Shown in pieces: positions 1 through 12,256 of a DNA stretch of 64,000 nucleotides (within the stretch, counting starts at the first letter, position 1; the number at the start of each line of letters is the position of its first letter). Below the pieces are notes generated by a model. The model saw only the letters and a list, made by a program, of their open reading frames with translations, made no database searches and had not been told where the DNA came from. The stretch is from contig JASWJB010000115.1 in NCBI GenBank assembly GCA_032433595.1, forward strand, positions 53,940 to 117,939, read 5' to 3'. A program made the position numbers and the translations under genes. Source of the DNA: Conoideocrella luteorostrata (taxonomy: Eukaryota; Ascomycota; Sordariomycetes; Hypocreales; Clavicipitaceae).

Positions 1-288
1 AAAAAACCTCCGAAGAAGAACATGCCATAAAGGACGCTGTTTGCGATATCACTGAGCTGGACATCGTCCATGCCACCAGCACCCAAGTTACTAATGGCAC
101 TGAACATGCCTACGGAACAGAAGGCCACAAAGCCCACGATGGAGACCTGAGTCCATGGCGAGTTGTCTACCAGTCATGCATCGTTAGCCCATGTCAAGTA
201 AAAGATGACCATGAGGCCGAGTATGTATAATTGCAGCCATTGACTTACAGCGGAAGCCGCCAACCTGAACTGCGGCGAGGTTGACCAT
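1..288 (-). CDS. UNC-93-like major facilitator transporter, 5' end only
   Basis: This is the first part of a membrane transporter gene that runs off the left edge. Exon 1 (288..249) starts at an ATG giving MVNLAAVQVGGFR. An 82-base intron with donor GTAAGT, branch-like GCTAAC and acceptor TAG leads to exon 2 (166..<1). The join makes the stretch RYNSPWTQVSIVGFVAFCS followed by a Gly-rich loop (LGAGG) and a second hydrophobic segment ending FFFGG. This layout is typical of the first two helices of fungal DUF895/UNC-93-like MFS proteins. Those usually have 11-12 helices and about 450 residues; only about 68 are visible. Substrate is unknown. A longer N terminus from a further upstream exon cannot be excluded. 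Confidence 0.72.
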
Positions 289-2979
289 GATAATATGAGG
301 CAGTGCCGTCTGTAAACAAGCGAGATGCAGGCAGCCAAGATGCAAACCGCGAAACGCGGACGACCAAACTCTGAGATTGTGGGGGAAAATAGTCCGTACC
401 CCAGATTTGAACGAGCCCGTTCGTTTGTCGCAAGATGGTCGAACCAAGAAGATTTGGGGTAAGACGGGGGATGGGTGACGATGGTCTTAAATGCAGCGCA
501 GATGAAAGAAAGCGTGGGCAGGACCTGACCACCTGGATAATGGGTCATGGGGGCGCATTGGCCAAGACCAGAACCGGGCTGGAGACGAGACAATCTGGGC
601 TGCTCTGCACTAGCTACCCCTTGGGGCTCTTTGGACTGCTAGGAACACAGGCAGCGCAGGGGGCATTCAAACGGCCCCAACCGTCCATCCATGCGCCATG
701 CGTCCATTTATTCTCCCGCCCATTCATTGAACGACCCACTTGGTATCCATCCTTTCAATTGACTGTACCAGACTTTGGACGAGCGACCAAGCCCATCTCC
801 GGGGCAATAATGGAACCATACCAAGCAAAACGGGACCTGGCCCAGACCAGACCAAGCCAGACTGCTGATGATAGCAATATTGACAACCCCAAGTTCCTTT
901 CAAGAAACCGACCAGACGTCTTGCATCACCACTCATCAGACTGAAAGCCCAGCAGGCGGCACTCGTTACGGCATGACGAAAAGCAGGCCTGTTCACAGCC
1001 GATTATCGCATTCCACTGGCACCCATCGCCGCTAAGGGCAGATGCCGATCGGAGACTGCGACTCTTCGTAGTCTCGCACCTGCAGTCATGGCCGTCGGCT
1101 TGTTGCATCCGCGCAGAAATTAGAATTAAGGGTAGGCCGGCGCTTGCGGGGTGACCGGGGGCGGAGAGTGCGCCATGTGGACAGAGTCGCCAAATGATAC
1201 AATGCAGTACAAAATTATCCCCAAGGTATTGGTGCATCAGACCGTTGGAGTTCACAATTCGATACAGCACGACGACTAGTTAACTAATGGTCACCCCGTC
1301 GAGACAGTTGACACGAGATAGATTGATGCATGGCTCCGCTCTCATGTTGCATCGAAAAACGCCAGCTTACTCACCAACGAACGCCTCTAGCTGCCACCGC
1401 CGTGGTCAATATTGTCATTGGACGCGATCTCGACTCTAAGAGTCTCTGCTGTCTTGGCTTGTCTTGGCCGCCATGAATTAAGACTGCCACGCAACTTCAC
1501 CTTCTCAGAAGGAAGCACTCGGAACACTCTATCGTCACCGACTTTCATATCAACCGGCACGAAGTAGTTGGTGCACATTTGCCATATCTAACTGCATCAT
1601 CAAGCCACCTAATACCGCATACTAGTATGTGCTATCCAGCTCGAACTATTGTCGCTATCGTTCCCTGTCACATCAATTATCGATGGGGTGTCCCTCTTAA
1701 CACCCCACGTCTCCACTGTGCTGGCCTCGAGTCCCATGGCAAATCATTCGTTCTCTGTACCCACTCAGCAAACACAACCATACGATGTGCTATATTGGTC
1801 CATCAGGGTAAAGAAGAAGAAGAAAAAGCTAATCTCAAATCCTAGAGTGAACCTGACGGTTCCTCGTGAATGCAAGGCCTTCTGGAACAGCTGCTTCTTA
1901 GATCTGCACGTCTAAATCCCCAGCTCAATTCACAAACGCCACACCGATAATTCTGGGCTTAAGCTTACGTTGGAGCTTGGTGGCACCCTATGTCCCGGGT
2001 CAGATTTAACGTTACAATCCAGACAAGCCACATTCTTCGCCGGATCGCAGCTCAAGCTGGGCCCGCGCCAGGGCGACAAATGCTTTTCTCACTGAGATAG
2101 TGCGACGCCCACCATGGGAAAATGCCCCGGCGTGGGTCATCTCATGACACGACACGGCACGCGCTTGAACGACAACTGGTCGAAGAAGCGTCTCTGTCCT
2201 TTGCGCTGGCGTCAACTCGCTGATTGCTGGTATTCCTAACCGTGGTGTAACTAGTGAGGCGCTTCTCGCAGATGCTTGACGCGAGCAAATGGCATTGTTA
2301 CTTGTGACATTCTATTCCGTACATACTGTACAAAGGAACCAAAAATTAACTACACTAGTATTCTACATTCCCTACTGTCATTACTTCAATAGAGCTGCTA
2401 CGTAACAGGCTATTGCATACTCTAGCACGAAAGACTCAGTGCACTGTCTCGCAAAATGCACACTGCATACATTAGCCCGCGACACACTTTACTGCGACGA
2501 ACAGCCAACACGAGGACTAACCCGTTGAGTCACATGTCGCAAAAATCTGTCGGGTCACTCACTCTTCATGCAAATCTGAAATTATAATGCAAAGACAGCT
2601 CATAATGCATCAGATTGGTCAACTTCGCATTTGATACAAACAGCGAATTGGACAACTGCTCTTTTAGCAAGTATTCTAACGAGCGGAGCCGCAGTTGAAA
2701 AATATCCTTCTATTATACTGTGGCAAATAGCATGCTCCATGAGCAGCGTCATTTTTGGATATACACATGGACGATTTCATCATAATATTTACACCCTGTG
2801 CGCTCATCACACGTATCTCGTGTATTGTGTTCAAAGTACAGCACCAGCTTCTCAAAGCAGTCATTTACAGATTCCTTGCTCCGTAACATGATACATCATT
2901 CCTCCCCACATCTTTTGCAAGTCATAGAGTGGACATCTAGATCACCAAGTCTTGCAAGGATGCGATGCTCCAACCCCAT
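289..2979. other. gene-free stretch
   Basis: No convincing gene is visible over 2.7 kb. Open frames here are short, lack family resemblance and lie on both strands. The stretch contains the promoter of the transporter to its left and the 3' flank of the regulator to its right. Bases 2300-2800 are more AT-rich than the rest. Confidence 0.55.
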
Positions 2980-5900
2980 CTAAGCACCATGAGTATCTGC
3001 GCCTAAGAAGAAATCGACATTCGTTCCGACTCCCGCGAAACTCTGTTCATTCTCGGCGAGTTGCTCCAGCAGACTAAGGAACGGGTCTTTTTCGTCGCTC
3101 TTCCCTGTTCCTGTGCTTCCGCTCGCGCTTTTGGTTTCGGGGCTCGGAGCCATTCCGGTATGAGACGGCATATTCACTCCACTCTGTTGATTACCGCTGT
3201 CCACCTGCCACCCAGCAGGGCTACCGAATGCGTTCGTTGGCAATAAACCAAACATTGGATCATAGCTACTGGAATCAGTTTCGGTCAGATCACCTTGCAT
3301 GCTATGCATGTTCGAGCTGGGCGTGTAACCAAACGCTGGACTAAATCCTGCTCCACTCATCAGCATCAAGCCCTGGCTAAAGTTACCGGCCTGGTTAACT
3401 GATGGCATACTATAACTCTGTATAGTAGGTGTTGTCTCTATTGAGACGCCGCCGGAGGAATTGTCAGATGACCGGGTTACTTGCTGCTGCATTGATCCTT
3501 GGGCGGCCTGTTGCCGCCCTTGCATTACGTTCATAGGGTAAGACACACCGCCAGAGCCAGGGGCCTGGCCCATACGCGCTGCTTGTTCTTGTTCAGAGAC
3601 ATTCCGCAGGTCTGGTTTTTTCTTATGTGATGAGGTGTTTTTCCTTTTGTAACTATGTCTTTCGGCGGCAGCAGCCTCACGGGCAGCTGGAGAATCGCTG
3701 TAACGAGCAGCAGTAAAATCAACAACAACATCGGACATACTCAGATGCGCCGGATCGAATCGGTAGGACTTGCCCCCAGGGCCACCAATATTCGTGTATC
3801 GGTCGAAGAAATCTTCAAGATGAAAGCCTGGCGTGTAACGCATGGAATTTGAGGCCACGGCTTGCACCAGCTCCCCGTGGGCACTGTATATGCCTTGCAA
3901 GGTGTTGCTTTGATGCTGTACATTCGCCCAAGAAAAGTGAAGCTCGTTCAGGCGTTGCATCTCGCGAGAAAGTAAGTCCGATGAGGCACTAAGTACGCTC
4001 GCATCTCCTCCATAAGCACTTGGATTGGTATAGTGCGCTCCGTGAATATGTACCGTGGCCGCTGTACAGATGCAATAGCCAACAATGGCTGGCCATTCGA
4101 CGGTGCCAGCCTGTCTCGCGGCATCGATAAGTTCACCAATTGCATTGGCATGCAAAAAACACATACTCGTTGCCTCGATTTGCCACGACTGATGCTGGCC
4201 GTTGCCGGCAAGCTCAGCTAGGTCTATAGGTAGAAATGGGCGGTACACAAGGCAATGGATCAAGTGATAAATCAGCTTGCTGAGGAACACGATTGTTGCT
4301 TCCGTTTGACGGAACAAGGCGTGCAGACCTGAGAAGATCGGGCCGGCGCCAGACGCCCAGAAGTCTAACTCTTGTCGTATTTTGGATAGTGTCGATAATG
4401 AGTGCCAGGGGAAATGAGAATCGCCCTTCACACCTCCAGCTGCCAGATATCTGTTGGTTATTCCAAGCACGCGCGTAATGTCAATGAGCATGCCTGTGCT
4501 GCCTTGCGACTTTTTCCCGCTGCCCTGATAGTATTGAAGGCTGGAGGCTTGCTGGAAAAACTCCCCATCCACAGCAAGAGGCGACTGCGAAGGGCACCAT
4601 GACGGTAACCGAAGCGCGATAGAACTGTCGCTAATAAGAGATGGTCGCTTCGACCCACATGCTAGGTATCGATCTAAAAGGTAACACGTCCAGAAAAGCC
4701 GTCTGCGTAATTCTCTGTCGATAGGGGTAACTTGTGCCAGAGCATCTATTTCACGATGAAGCTCCAGCGCTATAGCCATTCCGATCGCCAATGCTACAAA
4801 GGAAATTAGAGATTTTCACACCTCCCTAATAGGAAATTAAAAGTACGTACACATCAGCATGTAAGCCTTCTTGCCTTGGCCAGATGCGGTAAACGCCGTG
4901 ACTAGAAGCAATAAAGTTTGTAGGTAATCGATTGAGGGCTCATCCGTGTCGATGCATCCTCTTGCCCGTATTTCATAGTCCTCACTGAGTTGGACAGCTG
5001 CCTGGGGTCCATTTGGATGGGGCGTGTGCCTATGCGACAAGTTAGAAATTACCTGTTCTCGCCTTGGAGCCGCTCAGCAGAATTCGGACCACCCACCTTG
5101 ATGCAACAGCCCAGATAGCGTACGAAAGGCAGTCTGGTAGCTGGTTCAACTGTATTCTCTGACGAATAGATGATTCGTCCAGAATATAATACGGTTTGCC
5201 ATGAAATCGTGCAAAGTAAGTGTGGAGAAACGCATCAGTCTCCACTGGAGAAGCAAGATTATCCCTGGAACAGAAGTCAGCTCGCAGTTCTCAACTTTCA
5301 GTCATTGGCCTATTTACGAACCTTGAATTAGGCTTCTGATCTGCGGCTCGTAGGGAACCTTCTCCTTCGGACGATTTGTTGGTCTCTATTGCCACTCGCT
5401 TCGGAGTTGGTTCAGTAACATCAGCCGCCTCATCGTCGTCGACTTCTTCTGTGGCAGATTCGTCCACTTTCGATGGTTCCCCTTCGGAAGGTTTCTCCTT
5501 TAGTTTCGCTTCCAGCCCATCCACCCGCTTTAACAATGCTTCGAGAACGTCGGTTTTAGGTCCTCGCTTCTTCGGAACAGCGTCTGCGTGTAAATGGCCT
5601 GGGTCAGTCGTCTGCTTATCACTCTTGCTCGCAGGTCACACAACCATGGAATATTGTCGGCTTGGAACACAGGGTAAGCGACTTACCGTAGACGCAGGGG
5701 CATTGGAAAACTTGGCATGCTTCGCAGGAGGGTCGCATGCGGTTGCATTTGATCTGGTCGCACAACAATTAGCAATCACAGCAATAGTCTTGGATTTCGC
5801 GCGCATTGAAATCCAAAGTGAGTTCTGGCGGGAGAGTATATGGCACACTTTTCTTTTGCGACAAGACTTGCAATTCATGGACTCGCGTGGTTCATTGCTT

Positions 5901-6001
5901 TGCCGCTTTGTGGGGAGACGTTCGATGCTCATCTGCTGCCTCGGTATGGCAACGGGAACAGCGCCGGACGCCGACGGCAACGAGGGAGAGGTTGAGCTCA
6001 T
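2980..6001 (-). CDS. Zn2Cys6 fungal transcription factor (six exons)
   Basis: This is a DNA-binding regulator of about 880 residues. Exons are 6001..5849, 5753..5687, 5583..5322, 5264..5097, 5029..4851 and 4793..2980; they total 2643 bases with frame kept at every join. The first intron splits the zinc cluster; once joined, the six cysteines fall at residues 44, 47, 54, 61, 64 and 71, the canonical C-x2-C-x6-C-x6-C-x2-C-x6-C spacing. A basic [18 protein letters not shown] linker and a probable coiled coil follow. The long last exon carries the fungal regulatory (MHR, PF04082-like) domain with motifs such as [14 protein letters not shown] and a Ser/Gln/Gly-rich tail. The start at 6001 (MSSTSP) was chosen over an in-frame ATG 12 codons upstream because it looks more like a protein N terminus; either is possible. 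Target genes cannot be told from the context. Confidence 0.88.
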
Positions 6002-9000
6002 TGCATCACACAGGGAGAACTGGCGGGAGAATCGCACCCCATATGTATCATATGTTCGGTTGTCGTCCGGGAGCTACAGTCGTGGCCGTGATCCTCTGGC
6101 GGATACTGCGTAGAGACCCTCAATCCGACTGCGCACAGGTCAAAGCACGCTTAACGGCGAGGAATGCCGACCAAGTCGACCGCAAGGTCAAGCACGCTGC
6201 GCCGTTGCTGGCCCTGCAATGGAAGAAGCCCAATGGCGAAGCAACTCAGCTCACGTTGCGAGGGTTTTGAAGTATGTACATCAACAATCAGCACCTAGTT
6301 AGTTAGTCGACCCCTCAAAAGCTATGGGACGAAGCGAGCGCCAACTTTAGAAGCTAGTCAAATTGCAGAAGCGCGATCGTGGGCCCAGCCTTGCAATTAA
6401 GTTTCACCGTGCGTGCGACTTCGGCTCTTCAATAACTTTTAATTCGCACTGGCTCAGAAACCCGACTTTTTGTCGGCTGTCAATGCTGCATAAGCGGTTG
6501 CATAAGCAGGATTGGACAATGGCTGATAATGGACGTAGGGGGTTTTCGAGAGGAGAAAAAATAATGGGCTATATCGAGCACGGTCGGGCAGGCGACGCAG
6601 TTACTCTTCAGCCTTGAGTTCGGCAGATAGTGCTGCTAGCTCCCTATTGATCGAGCCAAGACACGAGCCATGGATCCGGGCCTGCAATACGAATTAGATG
6701 CTGGCTGGTGCTAAAAGGAGAGACCGGGGGGGCCAGACTGGCCAGGGTTCAGTTTGGAGCGCCTCCGGTTCAAATCGACGGAGATGGAGAAGCGGGTTAA
6801 GGGACGGTCATCTTTCAACCCCAGGTGCGTGTGATGCTTACGGTTCGCAAATACAAAAAGGATGAGAGACGCTTGACAAGTTACCAATTATAGCGCCTAC
6901 AGGGTACCGAGTACACGACGGTTATCTCAACTTTGATGAAGGTGTCAATGGCATGCACAATGCAGTGCTGACAGCCTTACTCTCTGATATTTGCTGCGGG
7001 ACTGAATGTATAATAGAAAATCCCTTGGTACTGAGGCAGGTACTTATGTACTCAAGTACGGGTACCAGTATCTAGGGACACTTTGAGGAAGGAGCGATGA
7101 CTTGATTTCCAAGCTACAGTAATCATTTGATGCTACTCTGTTCAATACGGGGGGGGGTATAACCTTCCCCTTAGTTCCCATGGTACCCATGGACACTTGA
7201 CCACACCCCGTCTTTTGAAATACTGCGCCCCGGCACCAGCAGTTTGCCATCTATCGAGATCACCCCAGCATTGCAGCATATCAAGCATCGACGATTATCT
7301 GTGTTCTGCAGACATAGATACAGGTCTACCCTCAAGGTTCAGTCCACCGCTTACTCTACTCTGCGCCTTCCACATGAGACGTGAGGTAATCATTGCCCAG
7401 AGGCGTTCCGTCCGCAGACTCACGCATATGACGAATCCACAGATCCCTGCGGATATTTCCTGTGGTAGGATGCCTGGCGGAATAGTGACAGGGCTCCCAG
7501 CCGCCGGCGGACCGGGGTGAGTTATACTATCCAGTCCGATTTTATAGCACAAGGCGCCTGAAGATACCAAGGCACCAGGCATGTTCCTCTAAATAACCGG
7601 ACACGAAATGGCGGGACAGGGTTACAGACACGTCACCGAGCTCTCAGCCAGTAGATGACCTGCTTCGACTATATTAGCGACCAGTGGCTCGGAATTGGGT
7701 TCTACTAGTTATAGTATCTGCGGCCAACTGTGGGGAGTTAAGTCGGTGGAGTTTCAGCCTTGTTCTCCAAGGGGAATGTCGGCCACGAGCTTTCTACATT
7801 GAGGTTTTTAGACCAAAGTCGGGTTGTTCCGCTGGGCGGGTTCGCCATTGAAGGGAGCTTGCTCTTCAATGAAAAAGCACGAGATGGAACCAGACAATTG
7901 ATTGAGGAAGCACAGCTATAGCCGCAAAACTCGACTTCACCAGACAGACCGTTACTTCGACTACTATTCTATGTGCATGAGTCGCCAAACGCAGATGGCG
8001 GTGGGACCCATCTTTTCGGCCAGCCCAGACCCTGACCACCGCGGTCAGCTGCAGATGCTGCTTGAGACTTCAAATGCTCAGATAAGCATCAGTCACCACC
8101 CAAGCGGCCCCATTGGCTCCGTCAAGCGTATTATATGGAGCTAAATTTTGTGCTGACGCCGTCAGATCTCGTGTACATACGTCAATACCGTGTGTATGTG
8201 GTCAGAGAAGCTCCCGCTACGGAGAAATTTTCCACGCGGCTTCGGCACACATGAACGGCATGTTCCCAGCTGTGTTAGCTGCTGGACATGGCGGGAATGA
8301 AGATCGTGTCACGTTTGGGGGCTGACTTTGAGTCACCGACAGAATTTTTGCCAGCCGGCAAGATTTGTCAACGGCTTCCATAATAGGATATTATGTGAGA
8401 ACGTATAGTATAGCACATTATTGCAGCATCGAAGACTATCTCATTGCGTCACAGAACAACCATCATTTGTCTCAAGGCTCACTCCTGTCAGACTTCCTGG
8501 TTAACTGATATCTAGCTTCTCATCGAGACTACGTTCCGTACAAACATGTACAATATGTGGAGTACTGCTCAATGAGGTCACTGCTCAAACATGTTCATCT
8601 CAAACAGCACCTTGGTCAAGAAACAAAGCTTCACCCACTGGTTTGTTACAAAATGGCTGGCAAGCATTTCCCATCCACCTTTCAACTTTTGAGTTACACC
8701 AGTTTGCTTCATCCAACGCCCTCCCCAAGTTTCAATGTCCAGGTTCGAGGGGTCGGCAAAGCCGGCTTACCAGCCGGTTTACCCACTGACGAATGGACAT
8801 ACAGTATGACTTCAAATAGTGTTGCGGCGGGAGGGCGTCAACATTTGAACAGCCGACTCCGTCAATCATTCCCCTCTGCTCAGGCACACGTCGCCCTTCG
8901 TGGCTGAAGTCGATCTACAGCCCGCCCCCTTCCCCCCTGCGCGGAGTAGTCCGCAACCACCATGGCAAGGGGGATGCATCCGTCGCGTGCTCCGAACGTG

Positions 9001-9982
9001 CACCTTGGTCGTTCTGCTAACTGCTTATCGTCCAACGAGGCGAGCAATGTATGCTTATTTTTTGAACCTGTGGAGTCCAATTCTCTCTATCTACTTCCCC
9101 TTGTTGCGAGCGCCTCTCAAATTTACGCGCAGTGGCAAAATATAGCCATCGTCATGGCTCGAAGGTCTTTATCTACAGGATCATGATCATTAGAGAGAGA
9201 AACCTTATGTACGACCAACTAGCTACAAACCTTCCATATCTCGTTATTTCTTCACGACGTAAGTAGTATTCATTTATTTACCACCCATGCCTGCCTGCCT
9301 GCCTGCCGTTTATACACGCGTGTCATTTTATTATCCAATAATCTCGTTCATTGAAGCCGATGGGCGTATCTGATGCTGATCTCTATGAGAGCTTACCTAA
9401 CGACACCCTCCTCCAACATAACTACTAGCCTTGTCGTTCCTTCGGTCTAGGTGCTAGTCGGCCCGTTCGACGCCACCAAAAGAACGTGAAAACATCCACC
9501 CGTCCACTGCCCACATTTGCTCCACGAATCATGATCGAAACATATTCCTCAAAAAATCAAAACAGTAATTTTGTAGAAATTTGATTCCACATCTTCGTGA
9601 AAAATCATGAAAGCTGTGATCCCGCCAGATAAGTCCTAGCATGTGGTAACTACAGTGTTGCCTACCCCGTGCATCATCAGCTCAAGTCTCAGCTTCTCAA
9701 ATCAACCAGTTGATTTCCAGACTCATTTGAGTTTCTTGGCGCAGGCGCCGTTTCAATGACCCCGATGATGACGAAAGATTGCCGTCCATCAGGTAATGCA
9801 CGTCCGCGTGCCAATGGCTAGCGGGAGGCACATTGACTTTCATGCCATATGCGATAAACCTACTTCATCATATTGCTCTCTTCCGCCGTGCTTGTTAAAG
9901 TTAGGGTTTGTGCTCTTTTTGTGGTCGTGGCCGGCCAAACAATTTAATATCTTAATCGGCACTGTATCGTAATAGTACAATC
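6002..9982. other. 4-kb gene-poor region
   Basis: Nearly 4 kb without a supportable gene. Short open frames on both strands (for example near 7197-7582 and 8557-9186) show no recognisable family. Landmarks are a G-run near 7150, a (TGCC)n tract at 9288-9308 and AT-rich sequence around 9540-9620. It includes the promoter of the regulator ending at 6001. Confidence 0.5.
9288..9308. repeat. TGCC tetranucleotide microsatellite
   Basis: About five tandem copies of TGCC are read directly in the sequence, in intergenic DNA. Confidence 0.9.
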
Positions 9983-12256
9983 TCAAAACGGATGGTTCCG
10001 GCCGCTGGCCAGTCTAACAAAACTGTAGGGAACATTCTGACCAACAAGTAATCTTAAGCTTTCGACAATGGTGAAGGCTGCAACGTCTGCAGCACCATAA
10101 GATGCGAATCCGCTCTTCTCGGCAGTATCATGAGGATCAGTTGTCTTTCGGGCCGCTACATCCGCCAAATTCAAGAAAACCTTGTTGACATTTGGCGCGT
10201 CTTCCCGACCTGCCGCGGCGAAAGCACGAAGTAAGATGCTCACGATATTCCCTTTATCCGGTCCGAGAGCTGATATAATAACAAAGGGGGCCTGGTCGTC
10301 TGTCACGGATCTGGCACGCTGCAGACTCTCCATACTAATGAACTGTTCGATTGGAGGGGCGTGGAGAGCAAGCGCGGAGGGAGTTCGAAAACCCACAGTA
10401 TATATTTTGGCGATCTTCAATGCCTTCAAAGCATAAAAGACCGAGGCTGCATCATCGGAAGCAGAAGCTGCAACAACTGCCGATCTTCCAAAGTATGCTG
10501 AGGGCGCCAGGTCGCGAGTCAAAGTGTGCATGATGCCTCTCCATCCAGCGTTGTCAAATATGAGGGCCGATCCTGCTGACAGGCCGTCTTGTACTTGCGG
10601 GCCGAGCGACCCTTGTCGACTCTGGGGAGATGACGGCACAGAAGGTGGCGCTGACGTTGTTGACGATCCTGACTTCATAACAACTGTATCAACGATGCCT
10701 ATAGCCCGGGCTGCTTCCGTCAATGTCGGCCCTTGACCATTATTCAGTCTTGCGAAGAATCTATTATTTTTTGACAGCGTCTGGACAGAGATGCCAGGGT
10801 CAAGATAGGCCCCTCCAAAATCTCGCTGGTTGCACCATGCTTCCATGCCCGTGAAGTCGTTTGGTTGCCGTTCGATGATGCCAAATCGATGAGGGAGACC
10901 CAACTCATTAAAGCACTTCTCGTAAAAAGATGCATGGGGAACTGCGCTCCGTGACAACGATGCACTAATGCCGTATATGCTTCTCATTGGCAATTGCCCT
11001 AGCTGGGAGAGTGCTCGGTGGATTTCAGAGGTACTCATTTGACCTGGCGCGGCAATAATGGGAAGTAGAGGGTGCGTAATTGGCGTGAAAACCTTGTTTT
11101 GGGTTCTCGAAAATTGGCCAGTTTCCCCCATGTTCACGGCGGATAGCGGTGGAGCATCGGGATATTCTGTTCTTATTTTGGAACGGAAATACTCCAGTTC
11201 AAAATTTTCGTTGTGTTCATTGATTATGGCAATCATTTTGACAATATCGGCGTAGGGACAGGACCGCTGAAACACATCCTGGGCGTACTGGGATGGCCAC
11301 TTGAAGGTCCCAGAAAAATCGTGAAATGCTGACATGATGCGGGAATTACCTTTTCGCTGCCATAGATCTCGTCGAATGTCTTCGGGTAGCCAAAGTTCGA
11401 CATCGATATATTCTATTCCCCACTGTATTGCTTTGTACAAGTACTTGTGGTAAAGAGTTGGGTCATCCATCGGAAATCTACCATTCTCATGTGTACATCG
11501 TGTTGTGAAGATGATGGGCAATTCGGTGCGCTCCCGCAACAGCATGACCTGTTCTCCCACATAACTCAGACTAGGAACCTCTGAAAAGTCGCCGTTTGAT
11601 AGAGGTTCGCGTAGCAAATCAACTCGAATCTCTATAGCGTCGGATCCTACAGTAAGGATATCGAGGTTAGGTAGAGCAGCACGAACGTCAGGAAAAGTGG
11701 TCGACATGAATAACGTCCTTGGCTTAGCCATGAGCTCTTCATGATGGCTCATTTGACCCAGTGTAAAGGAGACAAATCGCGTAAGATAGCGACGAAGGTA
11801 TGTTGACTCTACGTAGAGGAACTCGTAATCGCAGTATGTGGACAGGTGCGAATCTGGCGGCATCCCTACGGTAACGCAGTGTGCGTGCACAGCGACGACA
11901 AGTTGCTTGTCTCGACCTTCAATGCTTGCCTTGCCGTCTGTTGCGGAAATGCCAATCACAAATCCATGATCCTCTCTCGTGATCTCGTTAAAGGAGTCTT
12001 TCAACTTGAAGGGCTTGCCAAGAACTTCGGCAACGATAGATACTATTCTCTCCTGGCCTTGGTCAATCACAATAACAGGTATCCTTTTATCGCCTTCTTC
12101 CGGTGCACCTCGCAAAGACCGTCCATGGAGCATAACAGGACTTTGACCAACACTGTCTATGCTCATGCTTCCGGAAGGTCCAGACCCGCCAAAACTGTTA
12201 AGTGGTTGCGCTGGACTTGGCGAGGGAGTCGCCAGATATTGTTGTACCGCAGCCAT
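9983..12256 (-). CDS. quinate-repressor-like protein (AROM-derived, QutR/QA-1S type)
   Basis: The 757-residue single exon resembles the last three domains of the pentafunctional AROM enzyme, which is the known origin of the quinate pathway repressors QutR (Aspergillus) and QA-1S (Neurospora). A degenerate shikimate-kinase-like segment spans about residues 58-170 and has no GxxGxGKS/T P-loop. A type I dehydroquinase-like domain covers about 180-410; it keeps the EIRVD motif, His312 in FHDFSG, Lys340 in DIVKM, Arg384 in GQFSR and Gln406. A shikimate-dehydrogenase-like domain starts near 425; its dinucleotide glycine motif is replaced by [12 protein letters not shown]. These losses fit a regulator that senses quinate-pathway metabolites, although the dehydroquinase residues suggest that site may still bind or turn over ligand. 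The frame is open for about 30 codons upstream of the chosen ATG, so a spliced upstream exon is possible. No quinate catabolic gene is adjacent. Confidence 0.78.
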   Translation of the reverse strand: MAAVQQYLATPSPSPAQPLNSFGGSGPSGSMSIDSVGQSPVMLHGRSLRGAPEEGDKRIPVIVIDQGQERIVSIVAEVLGKPFKLKDSFNEITREDHGFVIGISATDGKASIEGRDKQLVVAVHAHCVTVGMPPDSHLSTYCDYEFLYVESTYLRRYLTRFVSFTLGQMSHHEELMAKPRTLFMSTTFPDVRAALPNLDILTVGSDAIEIRVDLLREPLSNGDFSEVPSLSYVGEQVMLLRERTELPIIFTTRCTHENGRFPMDDPTLYHKYLYKAIQWGIEYIDVELWLPEDIRRDLWQRKGNSRIMSAFHDFSGTFKWPSQYAQDVFQRSCPYADIVKMIAIINEHNENFELEYFRSKIRTEYPDAPPLSAVNMGETGQFSRTQNKVFTPITHPLLPIIAAPGQMSTSEIHRALSQLGQLPMRSIYGISASLSRSAVPHASFYEKCFNELGLPHRFGIIERQPNDFTGMEAWCNQRDFGGAYLDPGISVQTLSKNNRFFARLNNGQGPTLTEAARAIGIVDTVVMKSGSSTTSAPPSVPSSPQSRQGSLGPQVQDGLSAGSALIFDNAGWRGIMHTLTRDLAPSAYFGRSAVVAASASDDAASVFYALKALKIAKIYTVGFRTPSALALHAPPIEQFISMESLQRARSVTDDQAPFVIISALGPDKGNIVSILLRAFAAAGREDAPNVNKVFLNLADVAARKTTDPHDTAEKSGFASYGAADVAAFTIVESLRLLVGQNVPYSFVRLASGRNHPF

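Noticed and set aside
6730..6790. tRNA-like GGTTCAAATC box
   Set aside because: The flanking bases do not pair as a T-arm and no A-box or acceptor stem fits.
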